This document shows positions 22,036 through 31,255 of a stretch of 33,950 nt of DNA, piece after piece. The DNA comes from Phaeodactylibacter sp. (GTDB taxonomy: Bacteria; Bacteroidota; Bacteroidia; Chitinophagales; Saprospiraceae): the NCBI GenBank assembly GCA_024102975.1, contig JAGFJD010000301.1, forward strand, positions 1-33,950. Reading direction: 5' to 3'. The notes below the pieces were generated by a model. It was not told the DNA's origin. It ran no database searches and was given only the letters and a program-made list of their open reading frames with translations. Numbering within the stretch: position 1 is the stretch's first letter; each line of letters starts with the position of its first letter. Position numbers and translations under genes: made by a program.

Positions 22036-24690
22036 ATGAAACACCTAACCAATGGCGCTACCTGGCTTCGGGCAGATTTTCACCTGCACACCAATGCAGA
22101 TAAAGAGTTCAGGCATGACAAAACAGAGAAAGCAGGGGTTTTCGCGAAAAAATATGTGGAACGCCTGAAGGAAGAGGGCATTGGTGTTGGCGTGGTAACG
22201 AACCACAATAAGCTGGATTATGAAGAATTTAAGGCTATTCGAAGCAGAGGAAAAAAAGAAGGTATCCTGCTACTGCCAGGCATTGAGCTATCTGTAAAAG
22301 ATGGAGCAAGGGGGATACACTGCCTTATCACGTTCAATGATAATTGGTTTAGCCAAGGGCATAACTATGTTGAAGGCTTTCTGAATGCTGCGTTTGAGGG
22401 CATTCCCAACCGGGAACATGAGAATACGCGCTGCAAACTCAACCTGGGCGAGCTTCTGAAAAAACTTGAGGAATATTGTGCTCAGGGGCGGGACAGCTTC
22501 ATTATTCTGGCACACATAGAGGACAGTAGTGGTTTCTATAAAGAACTCGAAGGCGGGAGGGTCAAAGAGTTTGCTGAAAATCCGCTTTTCCGGAAGTTTG
22601 TGCTTGGAATGCAGAAGGTGCGTACGCGCGATAAAATCCAAAACCTCATGCAGTGGTTTAAAGAAGCAAAATGCCCACTCCCCGCTTTTGTAGAAGGCTC
22701 AGACTGTAAGTGCCTGGAGGAAGTAGGAGGCGCTCATCGGCAAAATGGAAAGGATAAAAAGACCTATATCAAGTTGGGAGACTCAAGCTTTGAAGCAGCA
22801 AAGTTTGCTTTAGCCAACCACGAGATCCGGGTGAAGCCAGACGAGTCTCCAGAGCCTTCCCATGCCCATTTGGAGTCCATTTTTTTTGTGGGTGGGAAGC
22901 TGGACGGGCAAACCATCTACTTCAATGCTGACCTGAATTGCCTGATCGGGACGCCCGGCGCCGGTAAATCATCCATTCTGGAAACAGTGCGCTACATTCT
23001 CGATATGGAATTCGGGGATAATGCTGCAAATATGGGTTATAAGGAAAACGTGGTAAGTAACCTAATGGGGAGTGGAGGTAAAGGGGTAGCAAAAATAACA
23101 GGGCGAAACGGGCAGGGCTATACGATAGAACGCACCCTGGGCGAGCCCCCTCGCATTCTGAATGAACTGGGTGATGAGGTGCAAATGGTTATCAGCGAGG
23201 GAATCATTTCCGGCTTATACTTCGGGCAAAAAGACCTCTCCAATATTACGGATAAATTCAACCAAAGCTTTTTGGATAAATTCATTGGCTCCGCTTTAAA
23301 AGAGGTTCAGGAAAGGATCAGCAAACAGGTGGAAAAAATAAGCGAAATTATCGGCCAGATGGATGAGTTGCAAAAGGCCGAGGAAGAAGCCGAAGCATTA
23401 AGGCTGAAAAAGGGGCAGCTTTCAGAAAATATTCGATTGTTTGATAAGTACGATATCAAGAAAAAACTGGGCCGGCAGGAAGGCTTCGAGGCTGACGTGG
23501 ATCATATTGGTATGATGGAAGAAGAAAGCGAAAAAGAGTTTAAGAAATTCAAGTCGGCAATTGAAAATTTTTCATCGAGCCTTGAAAAACTGTTGGACCA
23601 TAAAAGCAAGGAAAACAAAAAAGATTTTGAAGAAGCAGAAAAGTTGATCCGGCTAATACAATCCTACCTGGAGGAAGTGGAGAAACGTACTGGACAGATG
23701 GAAAAAAAGGAATTGGAGGGATTAAAGCGGATTGGAAAAGAACTTAATATCCGGTATAACGACGAAAAGGAAGCTTTTGCTGAAGTCCGTCGGGCCATTA
23801 ACGTAGATGGAGAATTAAAAGCGGATGATTATCTCAAGTATAAGCGGGAATTAAAAGGGACAAAGCAAAAGCTGGAATCCTTGGATGTACAGCTGAAGCA
23901 GAAAGAAAAACTTCAGAAGCAGCTTTCAAAGGCGCTTAAGAGGCTACGTGCTCTTCACAAAGAAGAAGCGGAAAAATATACCGAGGCGATTAAGATGATC
24001 AATGAGGAAGGAGCAGGAGTGAGTGTGCAATTTACTGCTCATGGAGACAAAGAGGAATTTGCACAAGCGCTTGGTGGGTTTTTCCAGGGTACGAATATCC
24101 GGAGAGAATATTACCGAAACATTGCTGACGCTTATGAGGACACCATAGCCATTTATGAGGACCTCAATGACCATGAAAGCCCTCTGGCAAATATACTCAG
24201 TGGTGGCAGCCACCTGTTGAATTTCCAGAACCGCTTCGAGGAACGGAAAGCAGAGCTTCTCACCTACAAGAGCCCTCACCATTTTGAGTTGCTCTATCAA
24301 GGCCGTCCCATTCAAAAATACTCTGTCGGAGAGCGCGCCTCTGCTTTGATCCTGTTCACCCTTACCATGGGCGATAATGACCTCATTGTCATTGACCAGC
24401 CGGAGGACGACCTGAACAGCCAGTCCATATACCAGGAAGTAGTGGAAACCCTGCTGAAAAGCAAGCACAAAACACAGTTCATTTTTGCCACCCACAACCC
24501 CAATATTCCGGTCCTGGGAGATTGCGAGCAAATCTTCTGTTGCCAGTACTTCGATAACAAACTACAGTTTACGGCCGGCGGCATCGACTCCAGAGACAAT
24601 CAGCAGAACATCATCCGGATCATGGAAGGCGGGCCGGAGGCTTTTCAGAAGCGGACGGAGATCTATGCGGGGTGGCGGCGGGGGCGGTGA
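22036..24690 (+). CDS. trlF: TrlF-type PHP-domain ATPase
   Basis: The 884-residue product begins with a PHP phosphoesterase domain (ADFHLHT with H16 and H18, GVVTNHNKLDYEEF, LPGIELSV, and FIILAHIEDS), whose His and Glu residues bind metals. It continues with an SMC-like ATPase: Walker A G305-TPGAG-K311-S312, a coiled coil at about 425-680, and Walker B LIVIDQPEDDLNSQ (D787). The FATHNP switch lies near the end. TrlF-family proteins occur in defence and integrative islands; their substrate is not firmly known. It follows the HNH gene by 80 bp on the same strand, so the three genes may form one transcript. A separate short copy of its 3' coding end is at 25399-25449. Confidence 0.85.
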   Translation: MKHLTNGATWLRADFHLHTNADKEFRHDKTEKAGVFAKKYVERLKEEGIGVGVVTNHNKLDYEEFKAIRSRGKKEGILLLPGIELSVKDGARGIHCLITFNDNWFSQGHNYVEGFLNAAFEGIPNREHENTRCKLNLGELLKKLEEYCAQGRDSFIILAHIEDSSGFYKELEGGRVKEFAENPLFRKFVLGMQKVRTRDKIQNLMQWFKEAKCPLPAFVEGSDCKCLEEVGGAHRQNGKDKKTYIKLGDSSFEAAKFALANHEIRVKPDESPEPSHAHLESIFFVGGKLDGQTIYFNADLNCLIGTPGAGKSSILETVRYILDMEFGDNAANMGYKENVVSNLMGSGGKGVAKITGRNGQGYTIERTLGEPPRILNELGDEVQMVISEGIISGLYFGQKDLSNITDKFNQSFLDKFIGSALKEVQERISKQVEKISEIIGQMDELQKAEEEAEALRLKKGQLSENIRLFDKYDIKKKLGRQEGFEADVDHIGMMEEESEKEFKKFKSAIENFSSSLEKLLDHKSKENKKDFEEAEKLIRLIQSYLEEVEKRTGQMEKKELEGLKRIGKELNIRYNDEKEAFAEVRRAINVDGELKADDYLKYKRELKGTKQKLESLDVQLKQKEKLQKQLSKALKRLRALHKEEAEKYTEAIKMINEEGAGVSVQFTAHGDKEEFAQALGGFFQGTNIRREYYRNIADAYEDTIAIYEDLNDHESPLANILSGGSHLLNFQNRFEERKAELLTYKSPHHFELLYQGRPIQKYSVGERASALILFTLTMGDNDLIVIDQPEDDLNSQSIYQEVVETLLKSKHKTQFIFATHNPNIPVLGDCEQIFCCQYFDNKLQFTAGGIDSRDNQQNIIRIMEGGPEAFQKRTEIYAGWRRGR

Positions 24691-24704
24691 GGGCCGTCTC
24701 CCAC

Positions 24705-25151
24705 CTACTCCCCATCATCATTCACCACCGGTGCTGCTCCGGCATTTCTATAAGGTACAGGAGTAGGTTGAGGCAACATAGCCTGAATTTTTTCGAATGG
24801 TTCCCCCTCCACCAGCCAGGCTTTAATGATCTTTTCGAGCGTCGGCTTTACCGCATCCGATAACTCGAGGGTGAGCACCAGCATATCGAATTCACCGTCC
24901 CACTTCTGGCAGCGGGCGCGGAGCATGGGGTTGCCAGAGCCTGGCTTCCGCTGAATGAGCTGAAGGATGCGATCCTTGTATTTGGTGCTGAAGATATGAT
25001 CGTCGTATATTTTCCGGCCGTTGGCGAAGGTGGGTTGAAAGAAATGAACTGCCGGGCTTCCGGTGGCCGATTCGACCAGCCTTTTGTAGAAAGCCTCGTT
25101 GAGGTTGTAGACCCGCTTATTCTCCAGGGAGTCCTTAAATAGATGCTTCAT
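24705..25151 (-). CDS. Hypothetical protein
   Basis: The 148-residue product converges on trlF with 14 bp between the stops. It has no signal peptide or membrane segment. An N-terminal helical part contains EAFYKRLVESATGSPAVHFF, followed by DDHIFSTKYKDRILQLIQRK and a DMLVLTLEL strand. The C-terminal 25 residues are Pro/Ala-rich and probably unstructured. I recognise no family. Position within the defence block and between trlF and the trlF fragment suggests that it arrived with the island. Confidence 0.6.
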   Translation of the reverse strand: MKHLFKDSLENKRVYNLNEAFYKRLVESATGSPAVHFFQPTFANGRKIYDDHIFSTKYKDRILQLIQRKPGSGNPMLRARCQKWDGEFDMLVLTLELSDAVKPTLEKIIKAWLVEGEPFEKIQAMLPQPTPVPYRNAGAAPVVNDDGE

Positions 25152-25567
25152 GCCAGAAAATTGGTATCCTCCCCCGGTGCTCTTTCTTGCTCATTGGTGA
25201 TAGGGTTTAAACGTTTCTATTAAAAGATGAGTTTCGACTTTGAAGTGCCATTCTTTAAGCTCGCACTTACCAAAGAAAGTACTGTCAATTTTTCAGAAAC
25301 TGGAAACCTTATTTATGTTCGCAATTTAGTGTTTTTTTGTTTTTATTCAACTTTATGATTATCTTTCAGCACCTTCTAATACCATGTTTTTCTCATGGAT
25401 TGACTCCAGAGACAATCAGCATAACATTATTAAGATCATGAATGGCGGCCTTCTGTATCAACCTGATCTCTAAGTTTAGCAAGTTTGGAAGCCCCCCTTC
25501 AAGCCAAAAGCAACCTCCAAACAGCCTCAGAATAGATGATCATCAAATATTTCCAGGCCGGCGACAA
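25152..25567. other. Gap with a trlF 3' fragment
   Basis: Apart from the trlF-like fragment at 25399-25449 this AT-rich stretch has no gene, tRNA or clear promoter. It separates the defence block from the secreted-protein genes. Confidence 0.6.
25399..25449 (+). pseudogene. Fragment of a second trlF C-terminus
   Basis: These 51 bases match the intact trlF at 24583-24633 at about 42 positions, with 20 identical bases in a row. Translated they give IDSRDNQHNIIKIMNGG against IDSRDNQQNIIRIMEGG in the intact gene. Synonymous changes dominate, so it looks like a diverged paralogue rather than a recent tandem copy. The reading frame stops 24 bp later (25471-25473). Confidence 0.75.
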
Positions 25568-26419
25568 CTACTGCCCCCCCATAACCCCAAAATCAAACAC
25601 CTTATCATTGGAATATTGGGATGGCATGCTGCTCGCATAGAGGAAGCAGTATTCGCCCTGCTCCAGGGCGGGTTCAAAAGTCACTTTATAAATGCCCGGG
25701 GCTGCTTCCTCATAATTGAAGGGGACTTTCTCCTTATCGGGTATCCCGGTAGAACCACCGAAAGCATTCGCTTTGGCCACTACGAATTCCCGGGAGTTCT
25801 TTTTCTCGTCCAGCCGAACCAGGACAAATTCATTGGGAGAAGTGGCGGTGGCGAAGAACCAGTTGTCCGAATAGGCGTTGGTGTTTGCTTCAAAGTAAAA
25901 ATAAAATTCAGGGTTCACTTCCTGGATTTGCAGGCGGCTATCGCTGCCGGCTAAACTGGATTTTGCTTTTTGGTTGGCCAGCCCCCGCGTGACGGAACTC
26001 TTGAGAGCGCCTCCTACGCCTCCTGCCTGGCTGGTGGAAACCACGGTGGGGTCCACCCGCCTCAGTTTTTTGTCTTTGTCGATGGGGTTGTAATAATAGA
26101 TTCCGGCGGCTCTCGGGGTTAACGGGTCATTCAGGTCCTGCTGCCCGGCCTCTGCTGCTGCTGCTTCCTGCGAAGCATTCATCATGGCCTTGATCACTTC
26201 CGCCGACACTCCGTTGTTGGTCAAATCGATCAGGCCGTCAGTGCTCACGTCAAACGACGTATTACTTGTCTGGATTTTACTGACGATCACGGACGGCTCC
26301 AGGCCGATCTTCGTCAGGGTGATCACCTCTTCGTTGGTCAGGGTCTCCGCCTGGGCTTGTACATTTGCCAAAAAGGGTAGGAGGAATAATGCGGCGGTGA
26401 ATAGTATTTTCGTTTTCAT
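25568..26419 (-). CDS. Secreted protein of unknown function
   Basis: The 283-residue product has a signal peptide (MKTKILFTAALFLLPFLANV, likely cut after AQA). A helical module at about 26-85 contains NEEVITLTKIGLEPSVIVSK and LTNNGVSAEVIKAMM, a pattern found in several Bacteroidota and Acidobacteriota secreted proteins. An Ala/Gly linker and a beta-rich C-domain follow (PEFYFYFEANTNAYSDNWFF, APGIYKVTFEPALEQGEYCF). It should be periplasmic or surface-exposed. No enzyme motif is visible. GC content and codon use return to the core pattern, so the island may be interrupted here. Confidence 0.8.
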   Translation of the reverse strand: MKTKILFTAALFLLPFLANVQAQAETLTNEEVITLTKIGLEPSVIVSKIQTSNTSFDVSTDGLIDLTNNGVSAEVIKAMMNASQEAAAAEAGQQDLNDPLTPRAAGIYYYNPIDKDKKLRRVDPTVVSTSQAGGVGGALKSSVTRGLANQKAKSSLAGSDSRLQIQEVNPEFYFYFEANTNAYSDNWFFATATSPNEFVLVRLDEKKNSREFVVAKANAFGGSTGIPDKEKVPFNYEEAAPGIYKVTFEPALEQGEYCFLYASSMPSQYSNDKVFDFGVMGGQ

Positions 26420-26738
26420 ATTATTGGGTTTTTTAATTTATAATCCGGCATTTTTTCCAACGTGGCCCTGAAGGTGTCATCTACGACGATAGGAGTAGGT
26501 GACATCTCCAGATTTGGACGAGATTACACCTTTCTCATACTTCGAAGGATGTTATACTTAACGGCAATAGGTTTTGTGCATTTTTGGGTGGCTCCCCTTT
26601 CCGCGAGCGCCGAAGCTGCTCAGCGGAGGCGCTAGGGGATTAAGGGGCGGGGAGGGCAAATGCACAAAACCTATTGCAGCGGAGTATACCTCGTCCAAAG
26701 AGGGATTGCGGGCCCTGATCGCCCGGCATGTCCGCCCA
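26420..26738. other. Intergenic region with a palindromic element
   Basis: The gap contains the 114-bp inverted-repeat element at 26564-26677 described separately. No gene is supported; a plus-strand open frame from 26574 runs antisense into the T9SS gene and is rejected. Confidence 0.6.
26564..26677. repeat. 114-bp inverted-repeat element
   Basis: Positions 26564-26583 and 26658-26677 are perfect 20-bp inverted repeats. The inside is GC-rich and itself partly self-complementary (GCGCC near 26605 with GGCGC near 26627; CTCCCC with GGGGAG-like words). It follows the 3' end of the T9SS adhesin-like gene and may act as its terminator or be a MITE-like insertion. Confidence 0.7.
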
Positions 26739-29700
26739 TCAGTTCCCCGTCTTCACAAACGGCAGGGCCTTTCGGAAATCTCTGCCCGCCACCTCTATGA
26801 AGTAGCTGCCCGGAGGCACATTGTCCAGCCGCAGGGTTCGGGTAGCCCCATCGGGCATCAGGGTCTGGTCCTCCAGCAATTGCTTTCCGAGTACGTTCAG
26901 CAGCCTTACCGATGCAGTTGCAGCGCCCTCGCATTTGATGTGAAGGACATCCGTTGCCGGGTTGGGGAAGAGGGTGATTTGGTGGTTGATGCCTTTATCT
27001 GAGGTAGAAACTATTACTTCAAAGGCAGAAGCGGAGCAGCCCTGGCTATTGGTAACGGTAACAGTATAGGTTCCGCTTCCGTCCACTGTAATTGTGGGAG
27101 TAGTTTCCCCGGTCGACCATAAATAAGTAAGCCCTGTACCAGTGGCAACGGCAGCCAATTCCACCTCCTGCCCCTGAGTGGTGGACTCGATTGTAACTGT
27201 TGGATTAACCCGCCCCACCACCGTAGCCTCAGCAGTGGCCGTACACCCATTGACGTCGGTAGCAGTAACAGAATAGGCACCTCCCGACAGGCCAAACAAA
27301 TGTTGAGTCGTCTCCCCGTTGCTCCAAAGGTAACTCTCAATCGGGCTGCCGCCGGAAACAGTGGTTAATATCCTCCCGTTCGTTTCGCCGCAGTCCGTAT
27401 CAGTTGGCATGAGCGACAGCGTAGCCACCGGCCATTCGGTCACGGCGATGGAGGCATCGCCGGTGCAGCCGGCGGCATTGGTGACCGTTACCGAATAGTC
27501 TCCGCCGGCATCGGCAACGATGACCTGGGAAGCCTCGCCGGTACTCCACAGGTAAGCATTGGCCTGGCTGGCCTGGAGCACGACGGAGCCGCCTTCACAG
27601 AATTCCAGGTCTCCCACAGGCGTAATGGTGGCCACCGGCGCCGGAATCCCAATGAGGATGGTAGGGCCGGCAACCGCCGAACAACCTGCCCCGGAAGTGA
27701 CCGTAACCAAATATTCCCCCGGGTTGGATACGGTGATGCTCTGCGTGCTGTCCCCGGTGCTCCACCGGTAGGCATTGGCCGGATTTGCGGTGAGCGTCAC
27801 GGAACTGCCCTGGCAAAACTCCACCTCTCCATCGGGAGTTATGGCTGCTATGGGTAGCGGCAGCACGGTAACCATTGTTGCGGTAGATACGGCAGCGCAC
27901 CCGTCTGTGTTGGTAACGGTGACCCAATATGCCCCCGTTTCCGTCGCTGTGATGCTTTGGGTGGTGGCGCCGGTGTTCCACAGGTAGGCGTTTGCCGGGC
28001 TGGCGGTGAGCATCGCCGAACTGCCCTGGCAAATCTCAACTGGCCCGGGAGGCGATACCGTTGCGGTGGGTGCAGGCGCTAACTCCACGGTAGTAACTGC
28101 TGATACAGCAGTACACCCGGCAGCATTGGAAACCGTTACCCAATAGTCCCCCGCTTCAGCCACGGTAATGCTGGGCGTGGTGGCGCCATTGCTCCACTGG
28201 TAGGCATTCGCCGGGCTGGCGGTGAGCACCGCCGTGCTGTTCTCGCAAACCGTTACTACTCCCGCCGGCGCAATGGATGCCGTAGGCGGAGGCACCACCG
28301 TCACTTCCACTGGCAGGGACGCCTGCGGGCACCCGTCTGCATTGGTGATTGTAACGGTATAGTTGCCAGAGGTAGTGACAGTGATGGAACGCACAGTAGC
28401 GCCGTTGCTCCACAGGTAAGTGTTGCCCTCTTCGGCCGTCAGCGTTACCGAGCCGCCCTGGCAGAAGGTGGTAGGGCCGTCGGGAGTAACGGCGGGAGGG
28501 GTGGCAACAGCGAACTTGACAGTTTTTACATCTTTGAAAGTGCCGGAACAGCTGGAGGTGCCGGCGATGTAGATGTTATCGCAGTTGTCGGTTACCATGG
28601 CGCCAGCTATATCCGAACCGCTGTTGCCGCAGTCGTAGGTTGTCGTCCAAAGGACATTGCCGTTAGCGTTGCTGTATTTCACCATTTTGAAGTCTCCCAC
28701 TGCATCGTATCCGGCCACGTATATGTCCGGAGGATCGCTTAGGTTGCTCAGGGCCATGGCAACGGGAGCGCCTTCGACACCTACCCCTGATGGGGGGCTC
28801 CGCCAGATCGAAGCGCCATTAGGAGATAGCTTTCTCAGTGTAAAAGTAAAGAATGACCCATTGTAAAAGCTCATGGCGACATATACATTGTTGTCGTTGT
28901 CGAGTTGCATGCCTGCTCCGGAAAGCAGTGGGCCAAAAGGATCAACATAAGAATAAACACGCCAGGCATAGGACTGATTATTCGCTCCAGGATACAGGTA
29001 TTTGGCCGTTTCGACCTGGGTAGGGTTTGACGTTCCGATCACACTGGAGGTGCTGGTTACGATCATATTCCCGGCGCCGTCCAGTTCCAATGCAATGGGG
29101 AGCCCCAGCGCAAAGTCTTGTACATTGGCATTGTAAGAACGGACCAGGGCGCCGTTGGATGGATTTATTGACTTTACATAGTAGATACCCGTATGGCTAA
29201 TGCCTCCCGCCACAATAATATTCCCATCGTTCGGATGGATAAGCACCAGAACCTCGTTTTGATATCTCCCTGGCAGGTCCGCCGTCCACTGCGCCGTACC
29301 GGAGGCGTTGTATTTTACCAGCACGCCGCCATTGACGTTGTTGCCGCCCGCAGCATACACATTACCGAATACATCTGTGGCGATATTGTACCCGATATTG
29401 ATGGAGTTGGTGGCGCCGCTGTGGACGGCCGCCCATTGCTGCATACCTCCGGCGTTGTACTTGATGGTCATCATATTCACCCCATCGCCGGTGCCCTGGC
29501 TTTGCCCGGTCACATAAACATTGCCGGAAGCATCCACCTTCAGGCCGTGTGCGACGTCGTCGCCATTGGCGGCGCCGTTATATGTACGGGTCCAGAGGAT
29601 ATCGCCGTCGGCATTGTACTTGATGGTGAGGTAATCGGTGGTCTCGCCGGGGGTATCGGTGTAGCCGGTCACGTATACATTGCCGTCATCGTCCACGGCC

Positions 29701-29825
29701 ATGGCGTTGGGCTGGTCGTCGGCGATGGCGCCGTGGTAGGCGGACTCCCAGAACAGTGTGGGTTGAGCAAAGGAAGGTATCCATACCATTAAGGTGAAAA
29801 CAGAGGAGAGTAAAACGTTTTTCAT
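26739..29825 (-). CDS. T9SS-exported adhesin-like protein with propeller and repeated Ig-like domains
   Basis: From the ATG at 29825 (signal peptide MKNVLLSSVFTLMVWIPSFA) the product has 1028 residues. Residues about 20-440 carry SBBP-type propeller repeats (DDDGNVYVTGYTD, DASGNVYVTGQS, DVFGNVYAAGG). About 440-800 hold five near-identical 72-residue units, each with FCQG-SVTL, AYLWSTG and a second Cys before the end; two more divergent units follow to about 940. The last 80 residues form a type A sorting domain (LFPNPATDVLHIKC, LRLDNVPPGSYFIEVAGRDF). It should cross the outer membrane by T9SS and be anchored or released at the surface, likely for adhesion or matrix binding. The upstream in-frame ATG at 29870 lacks a signal peptide context. 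Confidence 0.9.
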   Translation of the reverse strand: MKNVLLSSVFTLMVWIPSFAQPTLFWESAYHGAIADDQPNAMAVDDDGNVYVTGYTDTPGETTDYLTIKYNADGDILWTRTYNGAANGDDVAHGLKVDASGNVYVTGQSQGTGDGVNMMTIKYNAGGMQQWAAVHSGATNSINIGYNIATDVFGNVYAAGGNNVNGGVLVKYNASGTAQWTADLPGRYQNEVLVLIHPNDGNIIVAGGISHTGIYYVKSINPSNGALVRSYNANVQDFALGLPIALELDGAGNMIVTSTSSVIGTSNPTQVETAKYLYPGANNQSYAWRVYSYVDPFGPLLSGAGMQLDNDNNVYVAMSFYNGSFFTFTLRKLSPNGASIWRSPPSGVGVEGAPVAMALSNLSDPPDIYVAGYDAVGDFKMVKYSNANGNVLWTTTYDCGNSGSDIAGAMVTDNCDNIYIAGTSSCSGTFKDVKTVKFAVATPPAVTPDGPTTFCQGGSVTLTAEEGNTYLWSNGATVRSITVTTSGNYTVTITNADGCPQASLPVEVTVVPPPTASIAPAGVVTVCENSTAVLTASPANAYQWSNGATTPSITVAEAGDYWVTVSNAAGCTAVSAVTTVELAPAPTATVSPPGPVEICQGSSAMLTASPANAYLWNTGATTQSITATETGAYWVTVTNTDGCAAVSTATMVTVLPLPIAAITPDGEVEFCQGSSVTLTANPANAYRWSTGDSTQSITVSNPGEYLVTVTSGAGCSAVAGPTILIGIPAPVATITPVGDLEFCEGGSVVLQASQANAYLWSTGEASQVIVADAGGDYSVTVTNAAGCTGDASIAVTEWPVATLSLMPTDTDCGETNGRILTTVSGGSPIESYLWSNGETTQHLFGLSGGAYSVTATDVNGCTATAEATVVGRVNPTVTIESTTQGQEVELAAVATGTGLTYLWSTGETTPTITVDGSGTYTVTVTNSQGCSASAFEVIVSTSDKGINHQITLFPNPATDVLHIKCEGAATASVRLLNVLGKQLLEDQTLMPDGATRTLRLDNVPPGSYFIEVAGRDFRKALPFVKTGN

Positions 29826-30379
29826 GGGGTTGATTTTTATTTTAGAATAGAGGAAAGACTGCCTCGGCACTCAGAGCTTGTTTGGAGGAAGAATACGGTT
29901 TCTCCTTCAGCCGTTTTAAAACGAAATGTTCGAAATGAATGCCGGTAACGTTCGTTCGATTATCCTTTCACGTTTGCCGTAAGCGCCTTGCGGACTAAAA
30001 GGTGAAACGGTTCGTCTTTCTTGGCTTCCTGTCGAAAAAGCGCTGTTACTTTATCGGATTGATCTTTTCGCTTTTCGTGCGCAAAGTGTTTGTCGTCGCG
30101 CTGTGAGGTTAGCCCCGGAGGAAAAGTACAGGAAAAGGCCGGAGGGTCATTGGGGTTGATATCAACCTTTAAATTACCGCAAGAATTTTCATTGGAAAGG
30201 TGATTTTCGTCAATTGGCATGGTGATTTTTGTTATACGGGTTCTTCAAATCCATACCGGGCCGGCATGGGAAGGAATTTAACATTGTAGGGCGCAACATT
30301 GAGCTAATGTGTTCCGTACAATTCCAAATAGAGAAAGCAGGGATGAGGAGATTCCGTTCACAGAACAAAACACACTAAC
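29826..30379. other. Intergenic region with one possible small ORF
   Basis: Apart from the doubtful 86-codon frame at 29960-30220 no gene was found. CTAATGTGTTC (30304-30314) and CTAACGTGTTC (30375-30385) form a near direct repeat that ends at the GTG start of the next gene. Confidence 0.45.
29960..30220 (-). CDS. Possible small hypothetical protein
   Basis: An ATG-initiated 86-residue frame, polar and rich in Asp, Asn and Lys, with PNDPPAFSCTFPPGLTS in the middle and a helical basic end. It has no signal peptide and no recognised family. It lies 134 bp upstream of the T9SS gene on the same strand. Length and lack of homology leave it uncertain. Confidence 0.4.
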   Translation of the reverse strand: MPIDENHLSNENSCGNLKVDINPNDPPAFSCTFPPGLTSQRDDKHFAHEKRKDQSDKVTALFRQEAKKDEPFHLLVRKALTANVKG

Positions 30380-31120
30380 GTGTTCACAGTCTACGATTCT
30401 AAAAATTACCTCTGCCTGGCTGACGAAAGCCTCAGGGATACCCGTGAAAAGGGTTATGAATTCTTCAACGATCTCGCACGGGGAACAATAGAAGAGCTTA
30501 AAAAGTATTTCGATTGCCAGCCGGACAGCCTTAAGGAGCATGCCTTCGAATACCGGGAACAACAGGTCAAGACCTTCATCACCCTGGCGCTCGGGAAAAT
30601 GACGAAGAATAACTTTCTTCAGGAATTCCCCATGGAGCGGGTAAAGAAGCGCACCAAAAAATGGGAATATCTGGGAAACGGCTTTATCGACTACTGGGCA
30701 GCTACGAAAGAGGTTACCTGCTTCATCGAGGTGAAAAATGAATGGACGCGCTACTATCCGGAAAAGAAGGCCTTCACTTTTTATAAAGCTGCCGCCGGTT
30801 TGCTTTCCGATGCAAAAGAACAAACAGATCAGATCAAAGATAAAGGTGCTTTCTACAACACGAAACATGCCTTCAGCCTGGGGCTGCTGATCACCCCCGT
30901 TTTCGCCTATGGGGAAGAGGCCGAGATCATCCGGAAGGATGCTGCTTTGAAAGAAGAACTCATAAGGGGCGCCAAAGATCTTGGTGCGGATATCCTGGCT
31001 TTCTGGCGGATCGGGAATGGGCGGTTAAACGCTTATGAACGGGAAAACGGAAAAGGGGTGGAGTATTTTCCGGGGGTGGTGTTTTGGGGGCGGGTGAGGA
31101 AGGTGTCGAGGAAAAAATGA
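30380..31120 (+). CDS. PD-(D/E)XK-like nuclease-fold protein
   Basis: No in-frame ATG fits; the frame begins with GTG at 30380. The 246-residue product shows a restriction-enzyme-like core: an N-terminal helical part, then NGFIDYW with Asp104 and CFIEVKNEW with Glu117 and Lys119, which match the D...ExK metal site. No helicase or methylase is fused. It may be a stand-alone nuclease next to the RloAB pair, which begins 135 bp downstream on the same strand. It might also be a non-nuclease relative. No named family was recognised. Confidence 0.6.
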   Translation: MFTVYDSKNYLCLADESLRDTREKGYEFFNDLARGTIEELKKYFDCQPDSLKEHAFEYREQQVKTFITLALGKMTKNNFLQEFPMERVKKRTKKWEYLGNGFIDYWAATKEVTCFIEVKNEWTRYYPEKKAFTFYKAAAGLLSDAKEQTDQIKDKGAFYNTKHAFSLGLLITPVFAYGEEAEIIRKDAALKEELIRGAKDLGADILAFWRIGNGRLNAYERENGKGVEYFPGVVFWGRVRKVSRKK

Positions 31121-31202
31121 AGAGCGAGGCAATTTTTTTTGTGCAAATTTCTCTTTTAATCCATAAAAAATCAATTGACCCTGAAAAAAAACTTCAATAA
31201 AC

Positions 31203-31233
31203 TTGTGCTATGTGAAATTTTCACATAAATTGG
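31203..31233 (+). promoter_or_regulatory. Promoter of the RloAB genes with palindromic operator
   Basis: TTG (31203-31205), exactly 20 bases, TAAATTGG (31226-31233), seven of eight matches to TAnnTTTG. Inside the spacer TATGTGAAA-T-TTTCACATA (31209-31227) is a perfect 9-bp dyad with one central base. A repressor bound there would block the polymerase. The gene for such a repressor was not found in the window. Confidence 0.6.
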
Positions 31234-31255
31234 TTTTTAACCATCCATTCCGCTT

